From positions 77,008-141,007 of the forward strand of contig JBCCNL010000004.1 in NCBI GenBank assembly GCA_039025855.1: a stretch of 64,000 nt of DNA, given 5' to 3'. Positions 41,131-52,308 of this stretch are shown here, piece after piece. The position numbers were made by a program, and so were the translations under genes. The DNA is from JBCCOW01 sp039025855. GTDB taxonomy: Bacteria; Planctomycetota; Phycisphaerae; Phycisphaerales; Phycisphaeraceae. The first letter of the stretch is position 1. Every line of letters begins with the position of its first letter. The notes beneath the pieces are model-generated. The model made no database searches. It was given only the letters and a program-made list of their open reading frames with translations, and was not told the DNA's origin.

Positions 41131-42048
41131 TCAGGCGTTGATGTTGACCGCGTCCTTGAACGCTGCAAATCGCTCGTCGATCTCTTCACGCTTCAGCGTC
41201 AATAGACGCTTCACGCTGAACGCCTCGATGGTGTAGCTCGCCACGACCGTGCCGAACGCCATCGCGGTCCGCAGCGTGTCCAGCCCCACCGAGCCGTCGG
41301 CACCCGCGGCGGCGAGGTAGCCCATCATCCCGGCCGCGAACGTGTCGCCCGCACCGGTCGGGTCCACCACGTCCTTCGCAGGGAAGGCCGGCATCACCGC
41401 GTAGCCTTCGCTGTGCGACACCATCGCACCGTGTTCGCCTTTCTTGACCACCACGAACTTCGGCCCCATCGCTCGCACCGCGTCGGCGGCCTTGATCACG
41501 TTCGACTCGCCGGTGAGCATCTTGGCTTCGATGTCGTTGATCACGACGCCGTCGATCCGCCCGAACAGCTCAACCAGCTCGTCGCGGTACTGCTCGATGT
41601 AAAGCTCGATCGTGTCGGCCATCACCAGCTCTCGGCTCGGAAACGCGTCCAGCAGCTCCAGCTGGTTCCCCGGCGTGGTCGTCGCCAGGAACACATGCCG
41701 GCTGTCCGCGAACGCTTCGGGCACCGGCGGCAACGCCTCAGCAATCACGCCCAGCTCGATGCCGAGCGTGTCGCGGTCGTTCATGTTCTCGTGGTATTTG
41801 CCGTGCCACCGGAACGTCTTGCTGCCCGCCCGGCGTTCGAGCCCCGCGGTGTCGACGCCGAAGTGCGTGAACAGCTCGACGTGCTCGTCGGGGAAGTCCT
41901 CGCCGACCGCGCCGACCAGCCGGACATCGCCGAAGTAGCTCGCCGCGGCGGCGAAGTAGATCGCGCTGCCGCCAACGACGTCGTCCGCCCGCCCGTCCGG
42001 CGTCTCGATGGTGTCGATCCCGATGCTTCCCGTAACAATCAATGGCAT
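41131..42048 (-). CDS. PfkB-family carbohydrate kinase
   Basis: A 305-residue ribokinase-fold kinase. The N-terminal VTGSIGIDTIETPDGRADDVVGGSAIYFA includes the GG substrate motif; the C-terminal DPTGAGDTFAAGMMGYLA carries the catalytic Asp and the anion hole. The set of genes is typical of adenosine/ribokinase-like or sugar kinases; substrate not resolved. It is convergent with the LptC-like gene (8 bp between stops) and lies upstream of nothing on its strand except the repeat region at 42071-42157. A GGAAG precedes the ATG. Confidence 0.85.
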   Translation of the reverse strand: MPLIVTGSIGIDTIETPDGRADDVVGGSAIYFAAAASYFGDVRLVGAVGEDFPDEHVELFTHFGVDTAGLERRAGSKTFRWHGKYHENMNDRDTLGIELGVIAEALPPVPEAFADSRHVFLATTTPGNQLELLDAFPSRELVMADTIELYIEQYRDELVELFGRIDGVVINDIEAKMLTGESNVIKAADAVRAMGPKFVVVKKGEHGAMVSHSEGYAVMPAFPAKDVVDPTGAGDTFAAGMMGYLAAAGADGSVGLDTLRTAMAFGTVVASYTIEAFSVKRLLTLKREEIDERFAAFKDAVNINA

Positions 42049-42070
42049 AAGTCTTCCTTGGTTGGTTGTT

Positions 42071-42157
42071 GGACAGGATTAACAGGATGGGCAGGATTGA
42101 AAACACACAAGCCCAGCTCCCATTCTTCTTTTTCGTGTCAATCCAGTTCATCCTGTC
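42071..42157. repeat. Inverted 'acaggattaacaggat' repeat pair
   Basis: Left arm GGACAGGATTAACAGGATGG continuing to GCAGGATTGA (42071-42100) and right arm TCAATCCAGTTCATCCTGTC (42138-42157) are imperfect inverted copies that could fold into a long hairpin. The right arm abuts the stop codon of the EVE gene. Similar oligomers recur widely in bacterial intergenic DNA (general knowledge). It separates the EVE gene from the PfkB gene on the minus strand. Confidence 0.7.
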
Positions 42158-42579
42158 TAGTTTTTGAATCCGCCCATCTTGCAGATGGCCTTCCACTCCT
42201 TCGCCGTCACCGGCTGGACCGACAGCCGGCTGTTGTTGACCAGCACCATGTCGCTCAGAGCATCGACACCCTTGATGTCGCCGAGCGTGACGGGCTCGGG
42301 CATCTCGCCGATGGCTTTGACGGTGACCATGCCGAAGCCCTTGCCGGTTTTGTCGGTCGGGTCGAGCTCCCAGGCCTTGGTGACCTCGACGACGCCGACG
42401 ATGGTCTTCTCCTTGACCGAGTGATAGAAGAAGCAGCGGTCGCCCTTGGCCATCGCCTTCATATTGTTGTTGGCCTGGTAATTGCGGACGCCGTCCCACT
42501 CGGTGGTCTTGCCCTTCGCGGTGGTCTGGTCGGTCCAGGACCAGTTGCCCGGCTCGGTCTTGATCAGCCAGTACTTCAT
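42157..42579 (-). CDS. EVE-domain protein (YTH/PUA-like)
   Basis: A 140-residue single EVE domain: starts KYWLIKTEPGNWSW, then TEWDGVRNYQANNNMKAMAKGD, then CFFYHSVKEKTIVGVVEV. EVE domains are PUA-like folds that recognise modified bases in nucleic acids and are often found beside stress or restriction genes. Here the only close partner is gltX: the ATG overlaps the gltX TGA (ATGA, 42579-42576), so the two are translationally coupled. The physiological ligand is not known. Confidence 0.9.
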   Translation of the reverse strand: MKYWLIKTEPGNWSWTDQTTAKGKTTEWDGVRNYQANNNMKAMAKGDRCFFYHSVKEKTIVGVVEVTKAWELDPTDKTGKGFGMVTVKAIGEMPEPVTLGDIKGVDALSDMVLVNNSRLSVQPVTAKEWKAICKMGGFKN

Positions 42580-44090
42580 GACGTTATTCCGGGGGTCTCC
42601 AGAGCAGATAAGCAGTGGTCGATCCGACGCAAGGTCGCGTCCTTGCCCATGAGCTGCAGCGTGAGGTCGATCGGCGGGCTCACGGGAGCACCGGTCAATG
42701 CAACGCGGAGCGGCTGCGCGACGCTGCCCATGTTCTTCAGGCCTTGCTCAGTGGCGTAGGTCTCAACCGCAGCGTGCAAGGTGGGTGCGGTCCAGTCGTC
42801 GATCGCTTCCAGCACGCCGCGGAATCCACGCAACACCTTCAAGCCCTCGCCGTCGTTCTTGAGCACCGCCTTCTTCACGCCCTTGTTCGTCGCGTCGTAC
42901 GTGATGTCGCCATCATCGCAGACGAAGAACCGGTTCTGCTGCGCGACCTCTTCGAGCGTCCGGCTACGCTCCTGCACCGCCACACAGAACGCGGCGAACG
43001 CGTCCGTGTCATCGACGATCTTCCCGAACGCTGGGTGGTAGTCCCGCAGGTGCGTCGCCAGCCGTTCAGCAAACTCTTCCGGGGGCATCTCGACGAGTGC
43101 TTCGAGGTTGAACCTGAAGAGCTTGTCGCGGTCGAACTTCGCGTTGACCTTGCCCACGCGATCGAGGTCGAAGCGGTCCTTGATAAATCCGAGCGGATCG
43201 GCCCCGAAGCGTTCGATGTTGTCGCCCGGCGACCAGCCGAGCAGCGCGAGGTAGTTGCACAGCACCGCCGGCAGGTAGCCCGATCGGCGGAAGTCGGCGA
43301 CGTTGATCTCGGGGAGTTGAAGCCCCAGTGCCGAAGCGATGGCTTCGGCGACATCCAGCCCGTCGTGTTCTTTGCCGAGGAACGCCTTGAGGTGGGGGTC
43401 TTCAATGCCGGCGACGGTTTCCAGGTTCTGGTCGGTCGCGGCCTTGCGGGCGGCCTTGGCCTTGTCGCGTTTGGACATCTTCGAGCCGTCGGGGTTCATG
43501 ATCGACGCGGTGTGGGCGTAGACCGGCTCGTCGAAGCCCAGCGCCCGCTGCAGGGCGATGTGCTTGGGGGTGTTGTTCAGGTGCTCCTGGCCACGGATGA
43601 CATGGGTGACGCCCATGTCGGCGTCGTCGACCACGACCGCGAAGTGGAACGTCGGGAAGAAGCCGCCGGCCTCGCCCTTGCGGATGATGAAGTCCTCGAG
43701 TTGGTCGGCCTTGAACGTGACCTCGCCGAATACCGCGTCGGTGAAGGTGATGTCGCCGTTCATGCGGAAGCGGATCGCGTCGCCGTCTTCGTACGCCTGG
43801 CCCAAGGCGAGGAGCCGGTCGAGGTGTTGGTTGTAGAGGTCCAGCCGCTCGGATTGTTTGGGGATGTCACCGGGGTTGTCCCAGTCGAGGCCGATCCATT
43901 GGAGGTCGCTCAGGATTGCTTCGGCCGCGGCATCGGAGGAGCGAGCGCGGTCGGTGTCTTCGAGCCGGAGCAGGAATTGGCCGCCGTGCTGACGGGCGTA
44001 TGCCCAGGCGAAGAGGGCGGTGCGGGCCCCGCCGACGTGGAGCAGGCCGGTGGGCGAGGGGGCGAAGCGGGTGACGACGGGTGTGGTCAT
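42576..44090 (-). CDS. gltX: Glutamate--tRNA ligase
   Basis: A 504-residue class-I aminoacyl-tRNA synthetase. The HIGH-type motif is in TRFAPSPTGLLHVGGARTALF (residues 6-26); LEDTDRARS follows, and the KMSKS-type loop is GSKMSKRDKAK. The C-terminal anticodon-binding part ends in LMGKDATLRRIDHCLSAL. The ATG at 44090 is the conserved start. It is divergent from the radical SAM gene and coupled to the EVE gene downstream. Whether it is discriminating (Glu only) or also charges tRNA-Gln cannot be told from this window. Confidence 0.95.
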   Translation of the reverse strand: MTTPVVTRFAPSPTGLLHVGGARTALFAWAYARQHGGQFLLRLEDTDRARSSDAAAEAILSDLQWIGLDWDNPGDIPKQSERLDLYNQHLDRLLALGQAYEDGDAIRFRMNGDITFTDAVFGEVTFKADQLEDFIIRKGEAGGFFPTFHFAVVVDDADMGVTHVIRGQEHLNNTPKHIALQRALGFDEPVYAHTASIMNPDGSKMSKRDKAKAARKAATDQNLETVAGIEDPHLKAFLGKEHDGLDVAEAIASALGLQLPEINVADFRRSGYLPAVLCNYLALLGWSPGDNIERFGADPLGFIKDRFDLDRVGKVNAKFDRDKLFRFNLEALVEMPPEEFAERLATHLRDYHPAFGKIVDDTDAFAAFCVAVQERSRTLEEVAQQNRFFVCDDGDITYDATNKGVKKAVLKNDGEGLKVLRGFRGVLEAIDDWTAPTLHAAVETYATEQGLKNMGSVAQPLRVALTGAPVSPPIDLTLQLMGKDATLRRIDHCLSALETPGITS

Positions 44091-44136
44091 GGGCGGCGGA
44101 TTGTACGGGGGTGGCCTCGGAGCGTTGGAATTCGGG

Positions 44137-44165
44137 TTGACCCGCATTTTTGTTTGGACTATTTT
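44137..44165 (+). promoter_or_regulatory. Sigma70-like promoter of the radical SAM gene, implying a leaderless mRNA
   Basis: TTGACC (44137-44142), a 17-bp spacer, then TATTTT (44160-44165). The -10 box ends 7 bp before the ATG at 44173, so transcription should begin at or next to the start codon. There is no room for a Shine-Dalgarno. This stretch is distinctly AT-rich against the surrounding DNA. Confidence 0.6.
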
Positions 44166-44172
44166 AGGTATT

Positions 44173-45465
44173 ATGAGCGAGCCTGATTTCCGCGATGCCC
44201 TGCCCGATGGACCGGCTCACCGACGCGGGGCGGGGCTGAACCCGGGGAACCGCTTCGAGGCGAACCGGGTGCACGTGCGGGGCGAGGAGTGGGACCGGCA
44301 GCGGGCGGAACGGGAGGCAGAAGACGCAGAGCGGCGTGACGCGGGGATGACTAAGTCTGGGCCGAAGCGGGTCGAGCTGACGGTGGTGCCGGACCAGACG
44401 GTGCGGGTGATCAACCGGGTGGACCGCAGCTCGGATGTGCCGTTCGACTGGACGCTCAACCCGTACCGCGGCTGCGAGCACGGGTGCATTTACTGCTTCG
44501 CTCGGCCGTATCACGAGTACTTGGGCTACTCGTGCGGGCTCGACTTCGAGACGAAGCTGGTCGCCAAGTTTGATGCCCCGGAGTTGTTGAAGCGCGAGCT
44601 GGCGAAGCCGTCGTGGACCGGCGAGCCGATCGTGATGTCGGCAATTACGGACATCTATCAACCGATCGAGAAGAAGTACGAGCTGTCGCGGCGGTGTCTG
44701 GAGGTTTTGGCGGATTGCGGGCAGGCGACGAGCACGATGACCAAGAACACGCTGGTGCTGCGGGACCTAGACCTGTGGCAGAAGCTGGGGCATCAGAACG
44801 CGGGGCGGGTGATCGTGACGCTCGTGACGCTGGATGACGAGTTGGCGGGGCGTTTGGAACCGAGGGCCTCGCCGCCGTCGGCCCGGCTGCGGATCATTCG
44901 CGAGCTGGTCAAGGCAAGGATTCCGGTGGGTGTGAACATCGCACCGGTGATCCCGGGGCTGACCGACACAGAGATTCCTGCGTTGCTGGAGGCGGTGGCG
45001 GATGCGGGGGCGAAGCGGGTCGCGTGGGTGCTGCTGCGGCTGCCGTACCAGATCAAGGACCTGTTTCTGGACTGGCTCGATCGGAACGTGCATCCGGACC
45101 GGGCGCGGAAGGTCGAGTCGCTGATCCGGCAGGCCCGCGGGGGCAAGCTATACCAGGCCGGGCAACGCGGCGGCCGGCCGGAGCTCAAGCGGCAGCGCAT
45201 GCGGGCCGAGTCCCTGCTCAACAATCATCGGCCTCGCTCGCACGATCGCCCGTCGGACGACTCGGTGATCAAGCTCGTTCAATCTCGGCCGTCACGGTCG
45301 CACGACCGCCGACGGGGTGACGGGCACCACGCCGATCAGATCCGCCGGGTCTTCGATGTCTATACACGACGGCTCGGGCTCAACCGCGACGTCCGGCCCA
45401 TGAACACCCGGGCGTTCACCCGGCCCAGCCTGCACGGCCAGCTCGGGCTCTTCGGCGGCGGCTGA
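44173..45465 (+). CDS. PA0069/SplB-like radical SAM protein
   Basis: A 430-residue radical SAM enzyme. The 4Fe-4S motif is NPYRGCEHGCIYCFARPYHEYLG (CxxxCxxC near residue 102), followed by DFETKLVAKFDAP and SAITDIYQPIEKKY, typical of the PA0069/Rv2578c group related to spore-photoproduct-lyase-like proteins. The role is unknown; a nucleic-acid-related function has been suggested for relatives. The C-terminal 70 residues contain SHDRPSDDS and SHDRRRGDG, Arg/His-rich. Start ATG at 44173 is supported by the promoter immediately upstream; a longer open frame to 44020 is rejected. A terminator-like hairpin with eight T residues follows at 45509-45550. Confidence 0.85.
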   Translation: MSEPDFRDALPDGPAHRRGAGLNPGNRFEANRVHVRGEEWDRQRAEREAEDAERRDAGMTKSGPKRVELTVVPDQTVRVINRVDRSSDVPFDWTLNPYRGCEHGCIYCFARPYHEYLGYSCGLDFETKLVAKFDAPELLKRELAKPSWTGEPIVMSAITDIYQPIEKKYELSRRCLEVLADCGQATSTMTKNTLVLRDLDLWQKLGHQNAGRVIVTLVTLDDELAGRLEPRASPPSARLRIIRELVKARIPVGVNIAPVIPGLTDTEIPALLEAVADAGAKRVAWVLLRLPYQIKDLFLDWLDRNVHPDRARKVESLIRQARGGKLYQAGQRGGRPELKRQRMRAESLLNNHRPRSHDRPSDDSVIKLVQSRPSRSHDRRRGDGHHADQIRRVFDVYTRRLGLNRDVRPMNTRAFTRPSLHGQLGLFGGG

Positions 45466-45508
45466 CCGTTTTCAACCTGTTGATCGAGCCCACAGGTTCT
45501 GCCACTTC

Positions 45509-45550
45509 AGCAGACCAAGCCTGACTTGACTGCCGGGGCTGCTTTTTTTT
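45509..45550 (+). terminator. Rho-independent-type terminator after the radical SAM gene
   Basis: AGCAG (45509-45513) and CC pair with GG and CTGCT (45537-45543) to make a seven-pair stem with one bulge, directly followed by T residues to 45550 (eight Ts). It is 43 bp after the stop codon. Confidence 0.45.
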
Positions 45551-45626
45551 GATCGACCCACGCGGGCTGAACAGCCGATACCCCTTAAATCAGCGGCGAT
45601 GTCCTGCGAACCTCCAGCGGTTTGGG

Positions 45627-45638
45627 CCGGTATACCGG
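45627..45638. promoter_or_regulatory. 12-bp perfect palindrome upstream of clpC
   Basis: CCGGTATACCGG, 89 bp before the clpC ATG, in an otherwise unstructured leader. A candidate operator for a dimeric regulator of clpC; it does not match the CtsR heptad consensus. The function is inference only. Confidence 0.3.
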
Positions 45639-45726
45639 TTGCAACTGACCCGGGGCATGCGGCCTAGCTAAGATGCTGGGAAGAGCGCTGCGACCCACCC
45701 AAGGGGAAAAACCCGAAAGGCCTCCC

Positions 45727-48294
<2,568 letters not shown>

Positions 48295-48549
48295 GCAGGT
48301 TTTATCAATGAAAGTGTCCGCTCCTAGCGGCATACCTGTTTGGTGTGCGCCCTATCCGACCGGATAGCGAGGTCGCGCTTTGGTGTTGTCACTAATCGGA
48401 ATCCCGTCTGATTACCCCCAGAACGGGTGAAGTTCCCCAGCCCGCTGGCCGATCTACCCCTTAGAGCCTGTACCACCTGCAGGCGATTTCCCTGGGGGGT
48501 TCCGCTGGCTTACGCGCAGCGTCCCTCCCGAAGTCCTCTGGGATAGACG
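48295..48549. other. 255-bp spacer between clpC and the HDOD-GGDEF gene
   Basis: Two short perfect hairpins, CCGCT/AGCGG (48318-48330) and CTATCCG/CGGATAG (48352-48367), follow the clpC stop but lack a T-run. The rest could be the promoter and leader of the HDOD-GGDEF gene; no known riboswitch consensus is recognised. Confidence 0.35.
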
Positions 48550-50040
48550 ATGACCAGCCCGATCCTGGACCGAATCCTCGAGTCGTCTCGGCTCCCCAGC
48601 CTGCCGACGATCGCGCTCGAGATCATCGAGTTGGTTCAGCGTCCCGACGTCTCCATCCCGGAGATCGCCGAAACCCTCCAACAGGACCCGGCCCTCGCGT
48701 CCAAGGTCCTTAAGACCGTCAACTCGAGCTTCTACGCCCAGACCAGTGCGGTCAGCTCTGTGAGCCAGGCACTGGTCGTGATGGGCCTGCGTTCGGTCAA
48801 GACCTTGGCGCTCGGCTTCAGCCTTGTGGGCAACCTCCAGGAGATCTCCGCCGACGAGTTCGCCGAGCTGGGGTTCTGGCGTCGCAGCCTCTTTGCCGCT
48901 ACCGCCGCCAAGAAGATCGCCGAAGCCGTCGAGTTTGCCCAGCACGAGGAGTGCTTCCTCGGCGCCCTGATGCAGGACCTGGGCATGCTCGCCATGCAGC
49001 AGACCCTTGGCGACGAGTACACCGTCATCGTCCAGGCCGCAGGCAACGAGCACCGCAAGCTCCGCCGCTACGAACGCGAGTCGATGGAGATCGACCACGC
49101 CGCGGTCGGCGGCATCCTCGCCGAGAAGTGGAAGCTGCCCGAAGTTCTCGCCGAGCCCATCCGCTACCACGAGACCCCCGACGACGCCCCGGCCCCGATC
49201 CGGACCCTCGTCCGCATCATCGCCGCCGGCAGCCGTGTCGCCGAGCACTACAACGACCCGGACAACCCCGAACACATCGAAGACTACTTCCGCTGCATGC
49301 AGCAGTGGTTCAACCTCTCCAGCGACGAGTCCCGCCCCATCGTGGACGAGCTGATGGGCCCGACCCGCGAGATGCAACGCCTCTTCGAGCTGCCCACCGG
49401 CGAGCTCGGCGACCCCGCCTATATCATGGCTAAGGCCCAGGAGGCGATGGAGCGCATCTCCTTGGAAAGCCAAGCCCAGATCACTGAGCTCGAGGCCGCC
49501 AACCAACGCCTCAACGCCGAGGTCAACACCGACACCCTCACCGGCGTCGCCAACCGCAAGCACTTCAACGAGTACATCACCGAGAGCTTCGTCGCCGCCG
49601 GCGCCCACCGGCCCCTCGCTGTCATGTTCCTCGACGCCGACCACTTCAAGCAGTTCAACGACACCTACGGCCACGCCACCGGCGACCGCGTCCTCATCGA
49701 GCTCGGCCGCATCCTCCGCGAACTCTTCACCACGCCCTGCCTGCCCTGCCGCTACGGCGGCGAAGAGTTCAGCGTCATCCTCCCGGGCGTCGACCGCAAA
49801 GAAGCCGCTGTCAAGGCCGAGACCCTCCGCACGACCATCGAGTCCACCACCATCCCCTCCGATAAGGGCGAGCCCCTCAAGGTCACCGCCAGCATCGGTG
49901 TCGCCTGCCACGACGGCTCGGTCTTCCGTCACCCCGACCAGTTGGTCAAGGCTGCCGACAAGGCTGTCTACGCCGCGAAAGGTTCAGGCCGAAACTGCGT
50001 CCGCGTCTTCACGCCCCGGCCCGCCACCAACGCCGCTTGA
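48550..50040 (+). CDS. HDOD-GGDEF signalling protein (putative diguanylate cyclase)
   Basis: A 496-residue protein. Residues about 10-215 are an HDOD domain: LPSLPTIALEIIELVQRPDV, LQQDPALASKVLKTVNSSFY and QALVVMGLRSVKTLALG. Residues about 325-490 are a GGDEF domain: LTGVANRKHFNEYI, FLDADHFKQFNDTYGHATGD and the active site CRYGGEEFSVILPG near 402. The GGEEF signature predicts cyclic di-GMP synthesis; no RxxD inhibitory site is present just before it. HDOD domains act in stress and motility signalling. Start ATG at 48550 has no strong Shine-Dalgarno. Convergent with asd, 6 bp between stops. Confidence 0.92.
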   Translation: MTSPILDRILESSRLPSLPTIALEIIELVQRPDVSIPEIAETLQQDPALASKVLKTVNSSFYAQTSAVSSVSQALVVMGLRSVKTLALGFSLVGNLQEISADEFAELGFWRRSLFAATAAKKIAEAVEFAQHEECFLGALMQDLGMLAMQQTLGDEYTVIVQAAGNEHRKLRRYERESMEIDHAAVGGILAEKWKLPEVLAEPIRYHETPDDAPAPIRTLVRIIAAGSRVAEHYNDPDNPEHIEDYFRCMQQWFNLSSDESRPIVDELMGPTREMQRLFELPTGELGDPAYIMAKAQEAMERISLESQAQITELEAANQRLNAEVNTDTLTGVANRKHFNEYITESFVAAGAHRPLAVMFLDADHFKQFNDTYGHATGDRVLIELGRILRELFTTPCLPCRYGGEEFSVILPGVDRKEAAVKAETLRTTIESTTIPSDKGEPLKVTASIGVACHDGSVFRHPDQLVKAADKAVYAAKGSGRNCVRVFTPRPATNAA

Positions 50041-50046
50041 CCCGCA

Positions 50047-51117
50047 TCACACCGCAGGCTCACCCACTCCACCCAGCAGCTCAGCGATCTGGATCGCATT
50101 GAGCGCCGCGCCCTTGCGCACCTGATCCCCGCACACAAACAGGTCCAGCCCCAGCCCCTCGTCCTGCGAGATGTCCCTCCGGATCCGCCCCACAAACACG
50201 TCATCCTCGTCGCTCGCGTCCAACGGCGTCGGGAACCGGTTCGCCACCCGGTCATCGATAAGCTTCACCCCCGGGGCCTCGGACAACAACGCCCGCGCCT
50301 CGTCCTCCGACATCGGCTTCGCGAACGTCAGGTTGATGCTCTCCGCATGAGCCCGCATCACCGGCACCCGTACGCAAGTCGCGGTGATCCGCACCGACGC
50401 ATCGCCCCAGATCTTGTGCGTCTCCTTCACCATCTTCATCTCTTCGGTGTTGTACCCCTCAGGCCCCAGATCGCTGTTGTGGCTGAACAGGTTGAACGCG
50501 TACGGCAGCCCGAAGATGTCCTGCGTGTAGTCCGCCGGTGCGACGCCGTCCAAGGCTTCACGCGTCTGCTGCTCCAACTCCGCCATCGCCGCCGCGCCCG
50601 CGCCCGACGCCGCCTGGTATGTGCTCACCACCATCCGCTCCACGCCCACCGCCCGATGCAGCGGCGTGACTGCCATCAACATGATGATCGTTGAGCAGTT
50701 CGGGTTCGCGATGATCGCACCGCTGCCCTTGCCCCCGCCCAGCTTCACGCCGGCCATCGCCTCCGGGTTCACCTCCGGCACCACCAACGGCACACCCTCC
50801 GTCATCCGGAACGCCGACGAGTTGTCCACCACCACCGCCCCCGCTTCCGCCGCAATCGGCCCGAACCGCTTGCTGATCGAACCGCCCGCCGAAAACAGCG
50901 CGACCTCCACGCCCTCAAAGCTCTGCTCCGTCAGCTCCTCCACCACCAACTCCCGCCCGTCACACACCACCGTCTTCCCCGCGCTGCGTGCCGACGCCAA
51001 CACCCGCAGCTCTGAGTAGGCCAGCTCCCGCTGCTCGATCAGCCGCAGAAACTCCTGGCCGACCGCCCCGGTCACCCCAGCGATCGCATAAACCGGTGCA
51101 GACGAATCAAGCGGCAT
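50047..51117 (-). CDS. asd: Aspartate-semialdehyde dehydrogenase
   Basis: A 356-residue NADPH enzyme at the branch point to Lys, Met and Thr. It has the cofactor loop AIAGVTGAVGQEF near residue 10, SAGGSISKRFGP, the catalytic Cys in IIANPNCSTIIMLMAV (about residue 140), STYQAASGAG and the His-containing CVRVPVMRAHAE. The asparagine-rich core matches the Gram-positive/archaeal-like ASADH rather than the E. coli type. AGGAG precedes the ATG at 51117. It complements thrC and metXW elsewhere in the window. Its codons end mainly in G, opposite to nearby plus-strand genes. Confidence 0.95.
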   Translation of the reverse strand: MPLDSSAPVYAIAGVTGAVGQEFLRLIEQRELAYSELRVLASARSAGKTVVCDGRELVVEELTEQSFEGVEVALFSAGGSISKRFGPIAAEAGAVVVDNSSAFRMTEGVPLVVPEVNPEAMAGVKLGGGKGSGAIIANPNCSTIIMLMAVTPLHRAVGVERMVVSTYQAASGAGAAAMAELEQQTREALDGVAPADYTQDIFGLPYAFNLFSHNSDLGPEGYNTEEMKMVKETHKIWGDASVRITATCVRVPVMRAHAESINLTFAKPMSEDEARALLSEAPGVKLIDDRVANRFPTPLDASDEDDVFVGRIRRDISQDEGLGLDLFVCGDQVRKGAALNAIQIAELLGGVGEPAV

Positions 51118-51527
51118 CAAGAGCTCCTGAGAAAGAACAGCCCCGCAGTGTAACCCATGCAAGCCTTGATGCCTTCCAACCCGAGGTCCGTGCGGGCTCA
51201 GACCGTTGCGTTGCCAAGGCCAAGGAGAGGGCGGTCCGGTGTCCCGCGGGTTCAGCCGCTTCGCCGGGCTGCAGGCCGCTCCTGCGCGCGTCACATCCCG
51301 CATCAACCCGGCAGCGTCTGCTACCGCCCATGGCCCAGATCTCTCGACCACTGAACGAGATACGCGAAAACCCATCGGCCGTAGGTCCCCTCACACCCCG
51401 TGACCTCCGCGGGTTCCTGTCAAAGCCGGCAGTCGCTGCAAGGAAACCCGGCGGCCGCGACATACCACAGTGGTGGACCACGCCGTTGCTGGATCCCCGA
51501 CTCGATGTTCCCTGGAGGTTTAGTGTG
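51118..51527. other. 410-bp divergent intergenic region between asd and a PEP-CTERM gene
   Basis: No gene is supported. The region must hold the promoters of both neighbours. A bulged stem formed by CGGGTTCCT (51410-51418) and AGGAAACCCG (51439-51448), and a CCACAGTGGTGG stretch near 51467, could fold in the leader of the PEP-CTERM gene; the significance is untested. Confidence 0.35.
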
Positions 51528-52232
51528 ATGAAATCTTTGGCTCTACCCGCTCTCCCGCTGGTCGCAGCAACCGCGTTGACCACCGCTGTGTCCGCGGAAA
51601 CGCTCGTGACCAACTTCGCCGGCCAGCCCGTCGGAGGCCAGCCGGTCCCCGACGGCGGCGACCTCGACGCCATCCTCGGCTTCACCCAATTCGGCGGCCC
51701 GAACACGGGTAGCACGGTCGAAGCCTTCGATGGCGACCCAAACCTCGGTGAGATCCTGTTCATCCAGAACGGCGGCTTCTACGTCGGCGGCAACCGCGGC
51801 TACGGCTTCTTCGGCGAAGGCCGATCGGATATCACCTTCACCCCTGGCGTTGTCAGCGCGGTGAGCCTCGAAGTCCGCGGCTCCGAACCAGACGATAGCG
51901 TCGGCCCAACAGCTCCCGGAACCAGCCTGCCCAACAGCACCGCGTTGGACACCTCCGACATCACGGTGCTCATCTGGTCCGAATTTGGCGTCCAGTCCAG
52001 CGTCGATATCGGTAACGAAGCCTTCGAGACCGTTTCGCTGGATGTCTCCGCCTTGGGTTTCCTCGGCGAGTCGATCACCCGCATCTCGCTCATCAATAAC
52101 AGTGGCGTTGGCTCAACAGCAATCGCCGATATCGGCCTGCTCTCAGTGACCGTGATCCCCGAGCCCGCCAGTGCCAGCCTGATCGCGCTGGGCCTGCCCG
52201 TCCTGCTTAAGCGCCGCCGCCGGTCCGCCTGA
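51528..52232 (+). CDS. PEP-CTERM sorting-domain secreted protein
   Basis: 234 residues. Signal peptide: basic start MKSLALPALPLVAATALTTA ending near VSA. The mature part is beta-rich with Gly and Asp (GFYVGGNRGYGFFGEGRSD), no recognised enzyme. The C-terminus VIPEPASASLIALGLPVLLKRRRRSA is a PEP-CTERM tail: the PEP triplet, a hydrophobic helix, then an Arg cluster. In exosortase systems this tail is cut and the protein is sorted to the surface or matrix. GGAGG lies upstream of the ATG at 51528. No exosortase is in the window. Function unknown. Confidence 0.8.
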   Translation: MKSLALPALPLVAATALTTAVSAETLVTNFAGQPVGGQPVPDGGDLDAILGFTQFGGPNTGSTVEAFDGDPNLGEILFIQNGGFYVGGNRGYGFFGEGRSDITFTPGVVSAVSLEVRGSEPDDSVGPTAPGTSLPNSTALDTSDITVLIWSEFGVQSSVDIGNEAFETVSLDVSALGFLGESITRISLINNSGVGSTAIADIGLLSVTVIPEPASASLIALGLPVLLKRRRRSA

Positions 52233-52308
52233 TTCGTACACTCGTTGGAAACCCATCGGACACCGTCCCTCGGCCTCGCCACCCGGCGGGGCTTTCTTTG
52301 CGCCGAGC

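Noticed and set aside
44020..44172. N-terminal extension of the radical SAM protein
   Set aside because: The sequence holds a good promoter immediately before ATG 44173 and overlaps the start of gltX.
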